A stretch of DNA of 22,918 nucleotides from a virus. How positions within the stretch are numbered: position 1 is the stretch's first letter; each line of letters begins with the position of its first letter. A program made the position numbers and the translations under genes. Under the pieces are notes generated by a model. That model was not told the origin of the DNA and ran no database searches. It worked only from the letters and a program-made list of their open reading frames with translations. The DNA lies in IMG/VR virus record IMGVR_UViG_3300035703_003127, positions 1 through 22,918 of that record; one strand, given 5' to 3'. Positions 7,332 to 14,817 of this stretch are shown one piece after another.

Positions 7332-8577
7332 CAAACTGGAGCACTGGCCCATCGAGCGCCTGTTGCCCTACATCCGAAATGCTCGAACCCACTCTGAAGA
7401 ACAGATTGCGCAGATCGCGGCGAGCATCGCTGAATTTGGGTTCACAGCGCCAATCCTGGCTGGGTCGGACGGCGTGATTGTCGCTGGTCATGGTCGTTTG
7501 GCAGCGGCGCGCAAGCTGGGGCTCGCTACTGTGCCGGTGGTGGTGCTGGAGCATCTCACCCCGACCCAGCGTCGGGCCCTGGTCATCGCGGACAACAAGA
7601 TTGCCGAGAACGCTGGGTGGGATGAGGAACTGTTGCGCCTGGAGCTGGCCGACCTGCAGGAGGCCAACTTCGATCTGGCACTCACCGGATTTGACGTCGA
7701 CGAGCTGCTGGAAATCATGGCAGGCGAGGAAACCACTACCGAGGGCCACACCGATGAGGATGCTGCGCCCGAGGTCCCGGTCATTCCGGTGTCCAAGGCG
7801 GGCGACGTCTGGATCTGCGGGCAGCACAGGCTGCTGTGTGGCGACAGCACTGAGGCCACGAGCTACGACACGCTGCTCGGCAACGATCGGGTGGCGATGA
7901 TCTTTCAAGACCCACCCTACAACGTGGACTATGCCAACACGGCGAAGGACAAACTGCGCGGCACCAACCGTCCGATCCTGAACGACAACCTCGGGGATGG
8001 ATTCCAGGAATTCTTGTTAGCGGCTTTCAAGCCGGCGCTGGCAAGGTGCGATGGCGCAGTCTACGTTGCGATGTCCTCGAGCGAACTCGACACCCTGCAG
8101 TCTGCCTTTCGCGCGGCTGGTGGCAAATGGTCGACCTTCATCATCTGGGCCAAGAACACTTTCACGCTCGGGCGCTCGGATTACCAGCGCCAGTACGAGC
8201 CGATCCTCTACGGTTGGCCAGAGGGCGCTAACCGTCACTGGTGTGGCGACCGCGACCAGGGGGATGTGTGGCACTTCAATAAGCCGCGCGTAAACGACTT
8301 GCACCCAACGATGAAACCGGTGGAGCTGGTCGAGCGGGCCATTCGCAACTCAAGTCGCCCGGGCGATGTAGTGCTCGACCCATTTGGCGGTTCAGGCACG
8401 ACGCTGATCGCGGCCGAGAAGTCAGGTCGTAAGGCACGGCTGATAGAGCTTGATCCCAAGTACGCCGATGTAATCGTGCGTCGCTGGCAGGATTGGACTG
8501 GACAGCAAGCCACCCGCGAGGCGGATGGTGTAGCCTTCGATCAGGCGGGGGAACTTTCTTCAGCGATCTCGCAGTGA
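7312..8577 (+). CDS. ParB-domain DNA methyltransferase (DPPY type, N6-adenine-like)
   Basis: This 421-residue protein is a paralogue of the preceding one. The ParB-like part is nearly the same (RNARTHSEEQIAQIAASI, EFGFTAP, VAGHGRLAAARKL). The catalytic motif is DPPY at 200-203, followed by LDPFGGSGTT at 355-364, again beta-class order. DPPY points to N6-adenine methylation, so the pair may have different targets. The start at 7312 has GGAG at 7301-7304. A TTG at 7276 is less likely. The last 37 bp overlap the end of the minus-strand gene at 8541-8906, tail to tail. Expression is probably coupled to the upstream enzyme through the overlap. Confidence 0.9.
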   Translation: MQAWLADKLEHWPIERLLPYIRNARTHSEEQIAQIAASIAEFGFTAPILAGSDGVIVAGHGRLAAARKLGLATVPVVVLEHLTPTQRRALVIADNKIAENAGWDEELLRLELADLQEANFDLALTGFDVDELLEIMAGEETTTEGHTDEDAAPEVPVIPVSKAGDVWICGQHRLLCGDSTEATSYDTLLGNDRVAMIFQDPPYNVDYANTAKDKLRGTNRPILNDNLGDGFQEFLLAAFKPALARCDGAVYVAMSSSELDTLQSAFRAAGGKWSTFIIWAKNTFTLGRSDYQRQYEPILYGWPEGANRHWCGDRDQGDVWHFNKPRVNDLHPTMKPVELVERAIRNSSRPGDVVLDPFGGSGTTLIAAEKSGRKARLIELDPKYADVIVRRWQDWTGQQATREADGVAFDQAGELSSAISQ

Positions 8578-8906
8578 ATCACAAAGCCCGTCAGGTAGGG
8601 CATGCCCTTGGGGATGCCGTACTGCTTGGCAGTCTGGCGACCGATCGTCCAGCCCATCCAACGTTGGGTGGCGGCGTTGACTGCGTCTGTCAGTGTGGAA
8701 CCAGCGTAGAGGCCGTTTTGCACGTCATCAGCAAAGTGGCGGCCGTGGCGGCTGTCGAGGAAGATCCGAGCTGACTCGAGGGACTGGCCAGTGGCGTCTG
8801 AGACGGCGTTCATCGCCAAGGGCCAAGCGGCATCCGCATGCTCGTTCATCGTTCCCCAAAAGCCCCAAGTATCGTTCTGGGTGGCTGGGATCTGGCTCTT
8901 TGTCAT
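8541..8906 (-). CDS. Unknown accessory phage protein
   Basis: This 121-residue protein contains NDTWGFWGTM, AAWPLAMNAV, RIFLDSRHGRHFADDV and RWMGWTIGR followed by GIPKGMPYLTGFV. These blocks look well conserved and I have seen similar hypothetical proteins beside DUF3489 genes, but I know no function or domain name. There are no membrane segments. The ATG at 8906 has AGGAG at 8915-8919. It is the last of three minus-strand genes with similar leaders; the shared element lies 42-70 bp upstream of the start. The 3' end overlaps the methyltransferase end by 37 bp, which suggests insertion next to, or trimming of, one of the two genes. Confidence 0.75.
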   Translation of the reverse strand: MTKSQIPATQNDTWGFWGTMNEHADAAWPLAMNAVSDATGQSLESARIFLDSRHGRHFADDVQNGLYAGSTLTDAVNAATQRWMGWTIGRQTAKQYGIPKGMPYLTGFVIHCEIAEESSPA

Positions 8907-8947
8907 GGTGGCTACTCCTGTGGATTGATCGTTGCGACACCCGTAGT

Positions 8948-8994
8948 AACGCGCTGTTCGATTGAGAAGCCAAGCGTCGCTTGGCCTCTTTCTC
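8948..8994 (-). promoter_or_regulatory. Shared leader element, copy 1
   Basis: On the plus strand AACGCGCTGTT (8948-8958), an 8-bp spacer and AAGCCAAGCG (8967-8976) are followed by TCTTTCTC at 8987-8994. Copies 2 and 3 have the same arrangement. In this copy GCCAAGCG and CGCTTGGC (8969-8985) form a near-perfect hairpin that transcripts of the minus strand would carry. It sits between the DUF3489 stop and the start at 8906. A promoter/operator or RNA leader is inferred. Confidence 0.7.
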
Positions 8995-9005
8995 GCTCTT
9001 TTTGA

Positions 9006-9569
9006 TCAGGCAATGCGGTAGACCCGCCCGCCGCCTTGCGGCTTGTCCGACACGATGGTCAGGCCCAGCTTTTTCTTCAAGGCCCCGGCGAAGGTGCCGC
9101 GCACTGTGTGCGCCTGCCAACCGGTGGCAGCGCAGATCTGGCTGATGGTTGCGCCTTCGGGGCGTTGAAGCATCCGGATCACTTCAGCTTGCTTACTGTT
9201 CTCGCGGGTGCTGGGCTTGACCCATGTTGCTTCGGCGGCGGTCACGGCGGCTTCTAGCTCAGGATCGCTTATATCGGCTGGTACGCCTTCTGCGTTAGCG
9301 ATGATCTGGTCGAGCTTGGCTTCGAATTGACCGACGTCATTCTTGTTAATCCTCGGGCGTGGCATTCCTAGGGCATCGTAGCCCTCGGCGGCCACGAACC
9401 AGTCGGTGCCGTTGGTGGTGATCAAAGCGCGGTTCAACATCCCGTCGAGCACCTTTTTGCGCGCGCCGCCTTTGATGTTGTCAGGGAACCAGACGATCTT
9501 GCCACCGTTGTTTTCGATTGCGTAAGCCAGTATCGCGTGCTGGGAAGGTGTCAATTCGGTAGTGGTCAT
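9006..9569 (-). CDS. DUF3489 protein
   Basis: This is a 187-residue protein. The N-terminal half (LTPSQHAILAYAIENNGGKI, then a helix-rich part with FVAAEGYDALG) looks like a winged-helix-type domain. The C-terminal half holds the DUF3489 signature: SKQAEVIRMLQRPEGATISQ followed by ATGWQAHTVRGTFAGALKKK and a final GGGRVYRI. DUF3489 is predicted to be helix-turn-helix-like, so DNA binding is plausible but not shown. The ATG at 9569 has AAGGAG at 9575-9580. The gene lies in the middle of the minus-strand cassette and has leader copy 2 upstream. Its function in phage biology is not established. Confidence 0.85.
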   Translation of the reverse strand: MTTTELTPSQHAILAYAIENNGGKIVWFPDNIKGGARKKVLDGMLNRALITTNGTDWFVAAEGYDALGMPRPRINKNDVGQFEAKLDQIIANAEGVPADISDPELEAAVTAAEATWVKPSTRENSKQAEVIRMLQRPEGATISQICAATGWQAHTVRGTFAGALKKKLGLTIVSDKPQGGGRVYRIA

Positions 9570-9606
9570 TTGTGCTCCTTAAGGAAATTGATCGAGTGAC
9601 GTCATG

Positions 9607-9652
9607 AACGCGCTGTTTGCCTATGAAGCCAAGCGGTTTCAGCTTCTTTCTC
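9607..9652 (-). promoter_or_regulatory. Shared leader element, copy 2
   Basis: AACGCGCTGTT (9607-9617), an 8-bp spacer and AAGCCAAGCG (9626-9635) are followed by TCTTTCTC at 9645-9652. This is the arrangement of copy 1, with one base less before the pyrimidine tract. TGACGTC at 9597-9603 lies next to it and recurs beside copy 3. It starts 37 bp upstream of the DUF3489 ATG and overlaps the last bases of the DUF6900 gene. Confidence 0.7.
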
Positions 9653-9848
9653 AATCGGATTTAGCTGCTTGCTTCCCCGCTTCGTAGGCAGCCATCAGGG
9701 CGCTTTTCACTCCCCATACGCTGACCTCGTGGAAGTCCAGGCTATCGCTGCTGTGGGTGACCAAGGTCTCAATAAAAAGATGGTCCAGTGCGATCTTGGT
9801 GAGCAGAAGTTCAAGCTTCTGCTCATTTTGGATGGCGGCTTTTGGCAT
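9651..9848 (-). CDS. DUF6900-like small protein
   Basis: This 65-residue protein has the core LTKIALDHLFIETLVTHSSD followed by SLDFHEVSVWGVKSALMAAYEAGK. The pattern of I-A-x-x-H-L-x-I, T-L, S-D-S-L-D-F-H and A-L-x-A-A-Y-x-A-G is what I recall for DUF6900, a short phage/plasmid family of unknown function. The ATG at 9848 has AAGGAG at 9856-9861. A longer in-frame version back to 10046 would run through the leader element and into the terminase coding region and is rejected. It is the first gene of the minus-strand cassette, with leader copy 3 upstream. Confidence 0.75.
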   Translation of the reverse strand: MPKAAIQNEQKLELLLTKIALDHLFIETLVTHSSDSLDFHEVSVWGVKSALMAAYEAGKQAAKSD

Positions 9849-9889
9849 CTTGCTTCTCCTTGGAGCGTGTTGTTGATGACGTCTGTATG

Positions 9890-9935
9890 AACGCGCTGTT
9901 CCCAACACAAGCCAAGCGTTCGGTGCATCTTTTTC
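9890..9935 (-). promoter_or_regulatory. Shared leader element, copy 3
   Basis: AACGCGCTGTT (9890-9900), an 8-bp spacer and AAGCCAAGCG (9909-9918) are followed by TCTTTTTC at 9928-9935. TGACGTC lies at 9877-9883. The element begins 42 bp upstream of the DUF6900 start on the minus strand. Its far end stops three bases before the large terminase ATG on the plus strand. A divergent regulatory region is therefore possible. Confidence 0.7.
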
Positions 9936-9938
9936 GTC

Positions 9939-11807
9939 ATGGAGTGGCTTGTGTTCGACACTGCTGAATCGGCGGTCGAATCCGCCTGGAAACGGGGTAT
10001 CGCGCCCGATCCCATCCTCACCGTCGATGACTGGGCCAACCGCCATCGGATGCTTTCGTCGGTAGCTTCCGCCGAGCCGGGGCGCTGGTCGACCAGCCGC
10101 ACGCCGTACCTCAAAGCGGTGATGGAAACGCTGTCAGCCACCTCGCGCGTGGAGCGCGTGGTGCTGATGGCCGGGGCGCAGATTGGCAAAACCGAAGCGG
10201 GACTCAACTGGCTGGGCTATGTGATCCACCACGCCCCGGGGCCGATGTTGCTGGTGCAGCCCACGGTGGAAGGGGCCAAGCGCGTCTCCAAGCAGCGCGT
10301 CGATGCGCTGATCGAAGCCAGTCCGGAACTGGCCAGCCGGGTGAAGGACCCACGGTCACGCGACTCCGGCAACACCCAGCTGATGAAGGAGTTTCCCGGA
10401 GGCGTGCTGATCATGACCGGCGCCAACTCGGCGGTCGGTCTGCGCTCGATGCCGGTGCGCTACCTGTTTCTGGATGAGGTCGACGGCTATCCGGGCGATG
10501 CCGATGGTGAAGGCGACCCGGTGGCGCTGGCCGTGCAGCGCGCCGCAACCTTCATCAATCGCAAGGTCTATCTCTGTTCCACCCCGACCCTGAAAGGGTT
10601 CTCTCGCATCGAGACGACCTATTTGGAGTCAGACCAACGAGTGTTCGAGGTGCCCTGCGATCACTGTGGGGCTTTCAGCCAGATTCAATGGCGCGACATC
10701 CGTTGGCCCCAGGACAAAATGGCCGAGGCTGCATGGCACTGCCCAGCCTGTAACGGCATTCATCCCGAATACAGAAAGCCTGCGTTGCTCGCCAATGGTC
10801 GCTGGAACGCCAAAGCCGAAGGCGATGGCAAGACGGTGGGCTTTCACCTGTCGAGCCTTTACAGCCCGTGGCTCACCTGGGGCGAGATCGCCCAGGAACA
10901 CCACGCGGCCAAGGACGATCCGGTGCGGTTGAAGGTCTGGGTGAACACCAAACTGGCCGAGACCTGGGAAGACCGGGAGGGGGAGACCTTGGACGCCGAA
11001 GGTCTGATGGAACGCCGCGAAGCCTACGGGCCGGCCATCCCTGCCGAGGTGGCCCTGCTCACCTGCGGCATTGACGTGCAGGACGACCGCCTCGAATTGG
11101 AAGTGGTCGGCTGGGGGCGGGACGAGGAGTCCTGGTCGGTGGATTACAAGGTGCTGTGGGGCGATCCGTCGGCACCTGATACTTGGGCGCAGCTCGATGC
11201 GTTTCTCTCCAACCGCTTCGAGCACGAAACGCTCGCCAGCGGCCTGACCATCGAAGCCGCGTGTCTGGACACCGGCGGTCACCACACCCTGGCGGCCTAC
11301 GCCTTCTGCAAGGGCCGCGAACGCAAACGAATCTGGGCCATCAAGGGTGGGTCGGGCAAACGGCCGATCTGGCCCAAGCGCCCGAGCAAGGCCAACAAGG
11401 GCAAGGTCAATCTGTTCACCGTCGGGGTGGATGCAGCCAAGGAGGCGATCTATGCGCGGCTCAAGAAGTCCGAGGCTGGTGCTGGTGCGATGCATTTCCC
11501 GCTGGATCGGGATGCGCAGTATTTCGAGCAGCTGACCGCCGAGCGGATTCGCACCCGCTACGTGAAAGGCTTTCCGCAGCGCTTCTGGTGGAAGCCCGAC
11601 GGCCGACGTAACGAAGCGCTGGACTGCCGGGTGTACGCCTACGCTGCACTGCACGGCCTCTTGTCGATGGGCCTGAACCTGAACAAGCGGGCCGATGCCT
11701 TGCCGCCGGCGCCCACCACCCGTCACAGCAAGAGCACATCTGTCTCGGCCCCGATGACCGCTAGCCCGCGCCGTCGGCGCATGGCCATTTCTTCCAACTA
11801 CCTCTGA
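9939..11807 (+). CDS. terL: Terminase large subunit, lambda gpA family
   Basis: This 622-residue packaging motor has an ATPase domain with a Walker A-like AGAQIGKT (78-85), Walker B YLFLDEVD (175-182) and STPT coupling motif (214-217). A zinc-ribbon-like pair CDHC (240-243) and CPAC (268-271) follows. The C-terminal nuclease begins with CGIDVQDDR (D379) and CLDTGG (D444). This is the GpA architecture that cuts cos and drives DNA into the prohead. The ATG at 9939 has no clear ribosome site; GTG at 9951 is an alternative. The gene begins immediately after leader copy 3 of the minus-strand cassette. The tail SPRRRRMAISSNYL is probably the portal-contacting end. Confidence 0.93.
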   Translation: MEWLVFDTAESAVESAWKRGIAPDPILTVDDWANRHRMLSSVASAEPGRWSTSRTPYLKAVMETLSATSRVERVVLMAGAQIGKTEAGLNWLGYVIHHAPGPMLLVQPTVEGAKRVSKQRVDALIEASPELASRVKDPRSRDSGNTQLMKEFPGGVLIMTGANSAVGLRSMPVRYLFLDEVDGYPGDADGEGDPVALAVQRAATFINRKVYLCSTPTLKGFSRIETTYLESDQRVFEVPCDHCGAFSQIQWRDIRWPQDKMAEAAWHCPACNGIHPEYRKPALLANGRWNAKAEGDGKTVGFHLSSLYSPWLTWGEIAQEHHAAKDDPVRLKVWVNTKLAETWEDREGETLDAEGLMERREAYGPAIPAEVALLTCGIDVQDDRLELEVVGWGRDEESWSVDYKVLWGDPSAPDTWAQLDAFLSNRFEHETLASGLTIEAACLDTGGHHTLAAYAFCKGRERKRIWAIKGGSGKRPIWPKRPSKANKGKVNLFTVGVDAAKEAIYARLKKSEAGAGAMHFPLDRDAQYFEQLTAERIRTRYVKGFPQRFWWKPDGRRNEALDCRVYAYAALHGLLSMGLNLNKRADALPPAPTTRHSKSTSVSAPMTASPRRRRMAISSNYL

Positions 11808-11810
11808 TAC

Positions 11811-11829
11811 GGCCAGCCTCCCGCTGGCC
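11811..11829 (+). other. Hairpin beside ribosome site of head-joining gene
   Basis: GGCCAGC at 11811-11817 pairs with GCTGGCC at 11823-11829 around a CTCCC loop. The ribosome site GGGAG (11830-11834) of the next gene follows directly. The loop CTCCC is complementary to GGGAG, so the structure may tune translation of the small head-joining protein; this is inference. There is no U-tract, so it is not a terminator. Confidence 0.45.
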
Positions 11830-11842
11830 GGGAGTGCTGTCC

Positions 11843-12055
11843 ATGACCCTCGAACAACTCAAGGCCCAGCGGGAAGGCCTGCAGGCCGCCCGCTTCAATG
11901 GTGTGCTCACCGTGAAGGCTGGCGACAAGTGGGTGACCTACAAGTCGGATGCCGAACTGCAGTCGGCTCTTCATGACCTGGACCGCGAGATCGCCCAAGC
12001 TGAAGGCCGCCCACGTGCCCGACGCATCCGCACCTATGCCGGGAAGGGACTGTGA
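11843..12055 (+). CDS. Head-tail joining protein, lambda gpW-like
   Basis: This 70-residue protein starts TLEQLKAQREGLQAARFNG, continues VLTVKAGDKWVTYKSDAEL and ends with a helix and a basic tail (RPRARRIRTYAGKGL). This is the alpha-beta gpW layout and normal length. gpW plugs the portal after DNA packaging and allows tail attachment. The ATG at 11843 has GGGAG at 11830-11834; GTG at 11834 falls inside that site. It lies between the large terminase and the portal, as in lambda. The stop overlaps the portal start (TGATG). Confidence 0.9.
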   Translation: MTLEQLKAQREGLQAARFNGVLTVKAGDKWVTYKSDAELQSALHDLDREIAQAEGRPRARRIRTYAGKGL

Positions 12056-13491
12056 TGAAGGTCTTCCAGAGCCTGCGCCGCAAGGTCGGTGCGATGATCG
12101 GCGGCTTCGAGGGCGGACTGTCCGCGCGACGCATCAAGACTTTTCAAGCCAGCCGTGCCCACGTCAACACACTGATCCAGGCGGCCGGCGCTGACATGAC
12201 AGCCCGTGCCCGCTACCTGATCCGCAACAACGGCTACGCCGCCAATGCGGTGGAGTCCTGGGCCGGTAATGCGGTCGGTACCGGTATCAAGCCCTCGTCG
12301 GGCATTGCCGATGCCGTGCTCAAGGACCGGGTGCAACGCCTGTGGCTGCGCTGGACCGATGAGTCGGATGCCGAAGGGCTGACCGATTTCTACGGTCAGC
12401 AGCGCCGGGCCGCCCGAGAACTGTTCATCGCCGGCGAGGTGTTTTTTCGGATTCGTCCGCGCCGCCCCGAGGATGGCCTGTCGGTCCCGCTGCAGTTGCA
12501 GATGCTGCCGGCCGAGATGCTGCCTTTGAACCACAACCAGCAGTTGGAGAACGGGCACCGTATCCGTCAGGGCATCGAGTTCGACCGCATTGGTCGGCGC
12601 GTCGCCTACCACTTTCTGCGCCGCCATCCGGGCGATATCACCGATCCGGGATTAGCTGGTGAGACCGTTCGGGTGCCCGCCGAGTCGGTGCTGCACATCG
12701 TCGATCCAGTGGACGCTGGGCAGTTGCGCGGCGTCTCGCGCTTCTCGCCGGCGCTGGTGAAGCTGTTCCTGCTCGACCAGTACGACGACGCAGAGCTCGA
12801 CCGCAAGAAAGTCGCGGCGATGTTCGTCGGTTTCGTGCGCCGGCCTGAACGTGACTTCGACAACAGCAACGAGACCGATGACCGAGGCGAGCCGCTGCTG
12901 CCGCTCGAACCCGGCCAACTCCAGATCCTGGATGACGGCGAAGACATCACCTTCTCGACGCCCGCCGATGTCGGCGGCAATTACGAGTCCTTCCAGTACC
13001 GCACGCTCCTGCAGGTAGCCGCCGCGCTGGGCTTGCCCTACGCGAACCTGTCAGCCGATATGTTGAAGGCCAACTACTCGAACACCCGGGCGGCACTCCT
13101 GGAGTTCCGCCGACGCATTGAAGCCTTCCAGCATTCGGTGCTGGTGTTTCAGCTGTGCCGGGCTGTGTGGGGGCGCTGGATGGACACGGCGATGCTCTCG
13201 GGGAAGCTCGACTTGCCTGATTACGAGACCCGCCGCGCCGAGTATCTCGACTGCAGTTGGCTGCCTCCACGCTGGGACTGGGTCGATCCGCTTAAAGACA
13301 TCCGTGCCGAGATCGAAGCCATAGAGGCAGGACTCAAGTCGCGTACCCAGGCGATTGCCGAGCGAGGCTTTGACGCTGTGATGGTGGATGCCGAAATCGC
13401 CGGTGACCGCGGGCGAGAGGACAGCCTGGGGCTCTCCTTTGGGCGTAAGCCTATACCTGCATCGACGCCCACACCCACTCCCTCGAACTGA
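12055..13491 (+). CDS. Portal protein, lambda gpB family
   Basis: This 478-residue protein has SRAHVNTLIQAAGADMTARA, then RYLIRNNGYAANAVESWAGN in the N-terminal part, and QLQMLPAEMLPL and GIEFDRIGRRVAYHFL in the middle. VLHIVDPVDAGQLRGVSRFS and GLPYANLSADMLKANYSNTR follow. These are characteristic of lambda-type portals. Twelve copies form the ring through which DNA enters and leaves. The ATG at 12055 overlaps the previous stop. The C-terminus after about 445 is a Pro/Thr-rich tail. Length is slightly below lambda B (533). The neighbours on both sides match the lambda order. Confidence 0.93.
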   Translation: MKVFQSLRRKVGAMIGGFEGGLSARRIKTFQASRAHVNTLIQAAGADMTARARYLIRNNGYAANAVESWAGNAVGTGIKPSSGIADAVLKDRVQRLWLRWTDESDAEGLTDFYGQQRRAARELFIAGEVFFRIRPRRPEDGLSVPLQLQMLPAEMLPLNHNQQLENGHRIRQGIEFDRIGRRVAYHFLRRHPGDITDPGLAGETVRVPAESVLHIVDPVDAGQLRGVSRFSPALVKLFLLDQYDDAELDRKKVAAMFVGFVRRPERDFDNSNETDDRGEPLLPLEPGQLQILDDGEDITFSTPADVGGNYESFQYRTLLQVAAALGLPYANLSADMLKANYSNTRAALLEFRRRIEAFQHSVLVFQLCRAVWGRWMDTAMLSGKLDLPDYETRRAEYLDCSWLPPRWDWVDPLKDIRAEIEAIEAGLKSRTQAIAERGFDAVMVDAEIAGDRGREDSLGLSFGRKPIPASTPTPTPSN

Positions 13492-13500
13492 GGAATTTCC

Positions 13501-14817
13501 ATGACCGATTTGCCTTACCTGGCGTCCCGCCTGTACGGGACGCCGCTCCTCATTGCGCGCCCGAAACTCGAAGTGATCCTTGGCGTGGTGGCCAGAAAGA
13601 TGGCGGGCGACACGCTTGCCACGCCACCGCCGGCCAACGTCGATGCCGGCATGATCGGTGGCCTCCAAATCCTGGAGGGCATCGCCGTCCTCCCGGTCCT
13701 CGGCACGCTGGTGCGTCGCTCTTCTTATATTGGCGCGGCCAGCGGCCTCACCAGTTACCACGACATTGAGGCGCAGGCCTGCCAGGCCTTCGCCGACGGA
13801 CAAGTCAAGGCCGTGCTCCTGGAGGTCGATTCCAGTGGTGGCGAGGCGGGCGGTGTGTTTGATCTCGCCCAGCGCCTACGGCAGCTGGCGCAGACCTCGG
13901 GCAAACCGCTGTGGGCGATTGCCGATGAGGCTGCACTCTCTGCCGCCTACGCGATTGCCTGTGCGGCTGACCGAGTGTGGCTCACCCGCACTGCGGAAGT
14001 TGGCTCCATCGGCGTAGTGGCCGTCCACGTCGATGAATCAGTTGCCGATGCAAAGGCGGGGCTCAACTACACATTTCTGCACGCAGGTAGACACAAGGTC
14101 GATGGCCACCCTCACGCACCACTCCCCGAGCCGGTCGCAGCAAGCATCCAGGACGACATCGATCAGTTGCACGACCAGTTCATCGGTCTGGTCGCCGGGT
14201 TTCGCCGCCTGACGGTGGAGGCCATCCGCGACACCGAAGCCCGCGTCTATCGCGGTGAGGCTGCCATTCAGGCAGGCCTAGCCGATCAGATCGGCACCCG
14301 TTCAGAGGTGCTGGCCGCTCTGCAACGGCAGCTCGCTATGTCTGCCGTCCGCAGCCTGCGCAACAAGGCCGCTTCGCTGTCGGCCGCTCGCACCACTTCC
14401 CGATCCCAACCCTTCCCGAAGGAGATCTCCATGAATGATCACAACCCCGTTACGCCGGTGGACGACACCGAAGAGAACAGCACACCGACCCCGGCGCAGT
14501 CACCGCAGACCCCACCGCCGCTCGATGAAGCAGCCATCACCGCCCAGGTCGAGCAGCGACTGCGCCGCCAACTCGTGGAGCTCACCGAGATCGCCGCCCA
14601 AGCCAAACGCCTCGGTGTCACGGTCGATCCGGCGCAGGCCCTGGCGCGTGGCGTCACCCCGGATGCGCTGCGCCAGTCAGTCCTTCAGCAGGCCGCTGAG
14701 CGTGATGTCGCGCAAGACATCGTCGCCGAGGCCCCGCAGCAACCTCAAACCAAACCCCAATCCGTCGCTAATAGCCCACTGGTCAAAGCGGCCCAAGCCT
14801 ATGGAGGTCGTAAATGA
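13501..14817 (+). CDS. Prohead protease (S49/SppA-like) fused to scaffold, lambda gpC type
   Basis: This is a 438-residue protein. The S49 peptidase domain covers about residues 60-270. The likely nucleophile is Ser147 in ALSAAYAIA and the likely base is Lys199 in AGRHKVDGH. SSGGEAGG at 111-118 and EVGSIGV at about 166-172 fit the family. It would process the scaffold and portal during prohead maturation. After about 310 the sequence changes to a charged, Pro/Gln-rich, helical scaffold region. The ATG at 13501 has AGGA at 13491-13494. The gene overlaps the decoration protein start by 4 bp. An internal start yields the scaffold alone (separate entry). Confidence 0.92.
   Translation: MTDLPYLASRLYGTPLLIARPKLEVILGVVARKMAGDTLATPPPANVDAGMIGGLQILEGIAVLPVLGTLVRRSSYIGAASGLTSYHDIEAQACQAFADGQVKAVLLEVDSSGGEAGGVFDLAQRLRQLAQTSGKPLWAIADEAALSAAYAIACAADRVWLTRTAEVGSIGVVAVHVDESVADAKAGLNYTFLHAGRHKVDGHPHAPLPEPVAASIQDDIDQLHDQFIGLVAGFRRLTVEAIRDTEARVYRGEAAIQAGLADQIGTRSEVLAALQRQLAMSAVRSLRNKAASLSAARTTSRSQPFPKEISMNDHNPVTPVDDTEENSTPTPAQSPQTPPPLDEAAITAQVEQRLRRQLVELTEIAAQAKRLGVTVDPAQALARGVTPDALRQSVLQQAAERDVAQDIVAEAPQQPQTKPQSVANSPLVKAAQAYGGRK
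14431..14817 (+). CDS. Internal scaffold protein, lambda Nu3-like, same frame
   Basis: ATG at 14431 lies in frame within the protease gene and has a strong AAGGAG at 14419-14424 with 6-bp spacing, rare inside a coding region by chance. It would give a 128-residue protein with an acidic Pro/Thr-rich start and a long helix (EAAITAQVEQRLRRQLVELT), ending at the common stop. In lambda, scaffold Nu3 is made exactly this way inside gene C. The scaffold organises capsid protein E and is removed before packaging. The internal start is inferred from the ribosome site and precedent. Confidence 0.7.
   Translation: MNDHNPVTPVDDTEENSTPTPAQSPQTPPPLDEAAITAQVEQRLRRQLVELTEIAAQAKRLGVTVDPAQALARGVTPDALRQSVLQQAAERDVAQDIVAEAPQQPQTKPQSVANSPLVKAAQAYGGRK

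Noticed and set aside
8937-8985. Leader elements as decayed coding repeats (A-W-L-x-x-x-T-A-R in one frame)
   Set aside because: The frame is open but the blocks of copies 1 and 2 differ by one base in spacing, and copy 2 hits a stop at once. Nucleotide-level conservation explains the pattern better, though a peptide origin is not fully excluded.
9849-10046. N-terminal extension of the DUF6900-like gene
   Set aside because: The extension runs through leader copy 3 and antisense to terL. The ATG at 9848 has a good ribosome site and begins the conserved protein.
10629-11726. Long open frame on the minus strand (365 codons)
   Set aside because: It mirrors the large terminase coding strand and has no family features or ribosome site.
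13051-13803. Minus-strand open frame opposite portal and protease
   Set aside because: It overlaps two well-identified genes and has no recognisable domain.
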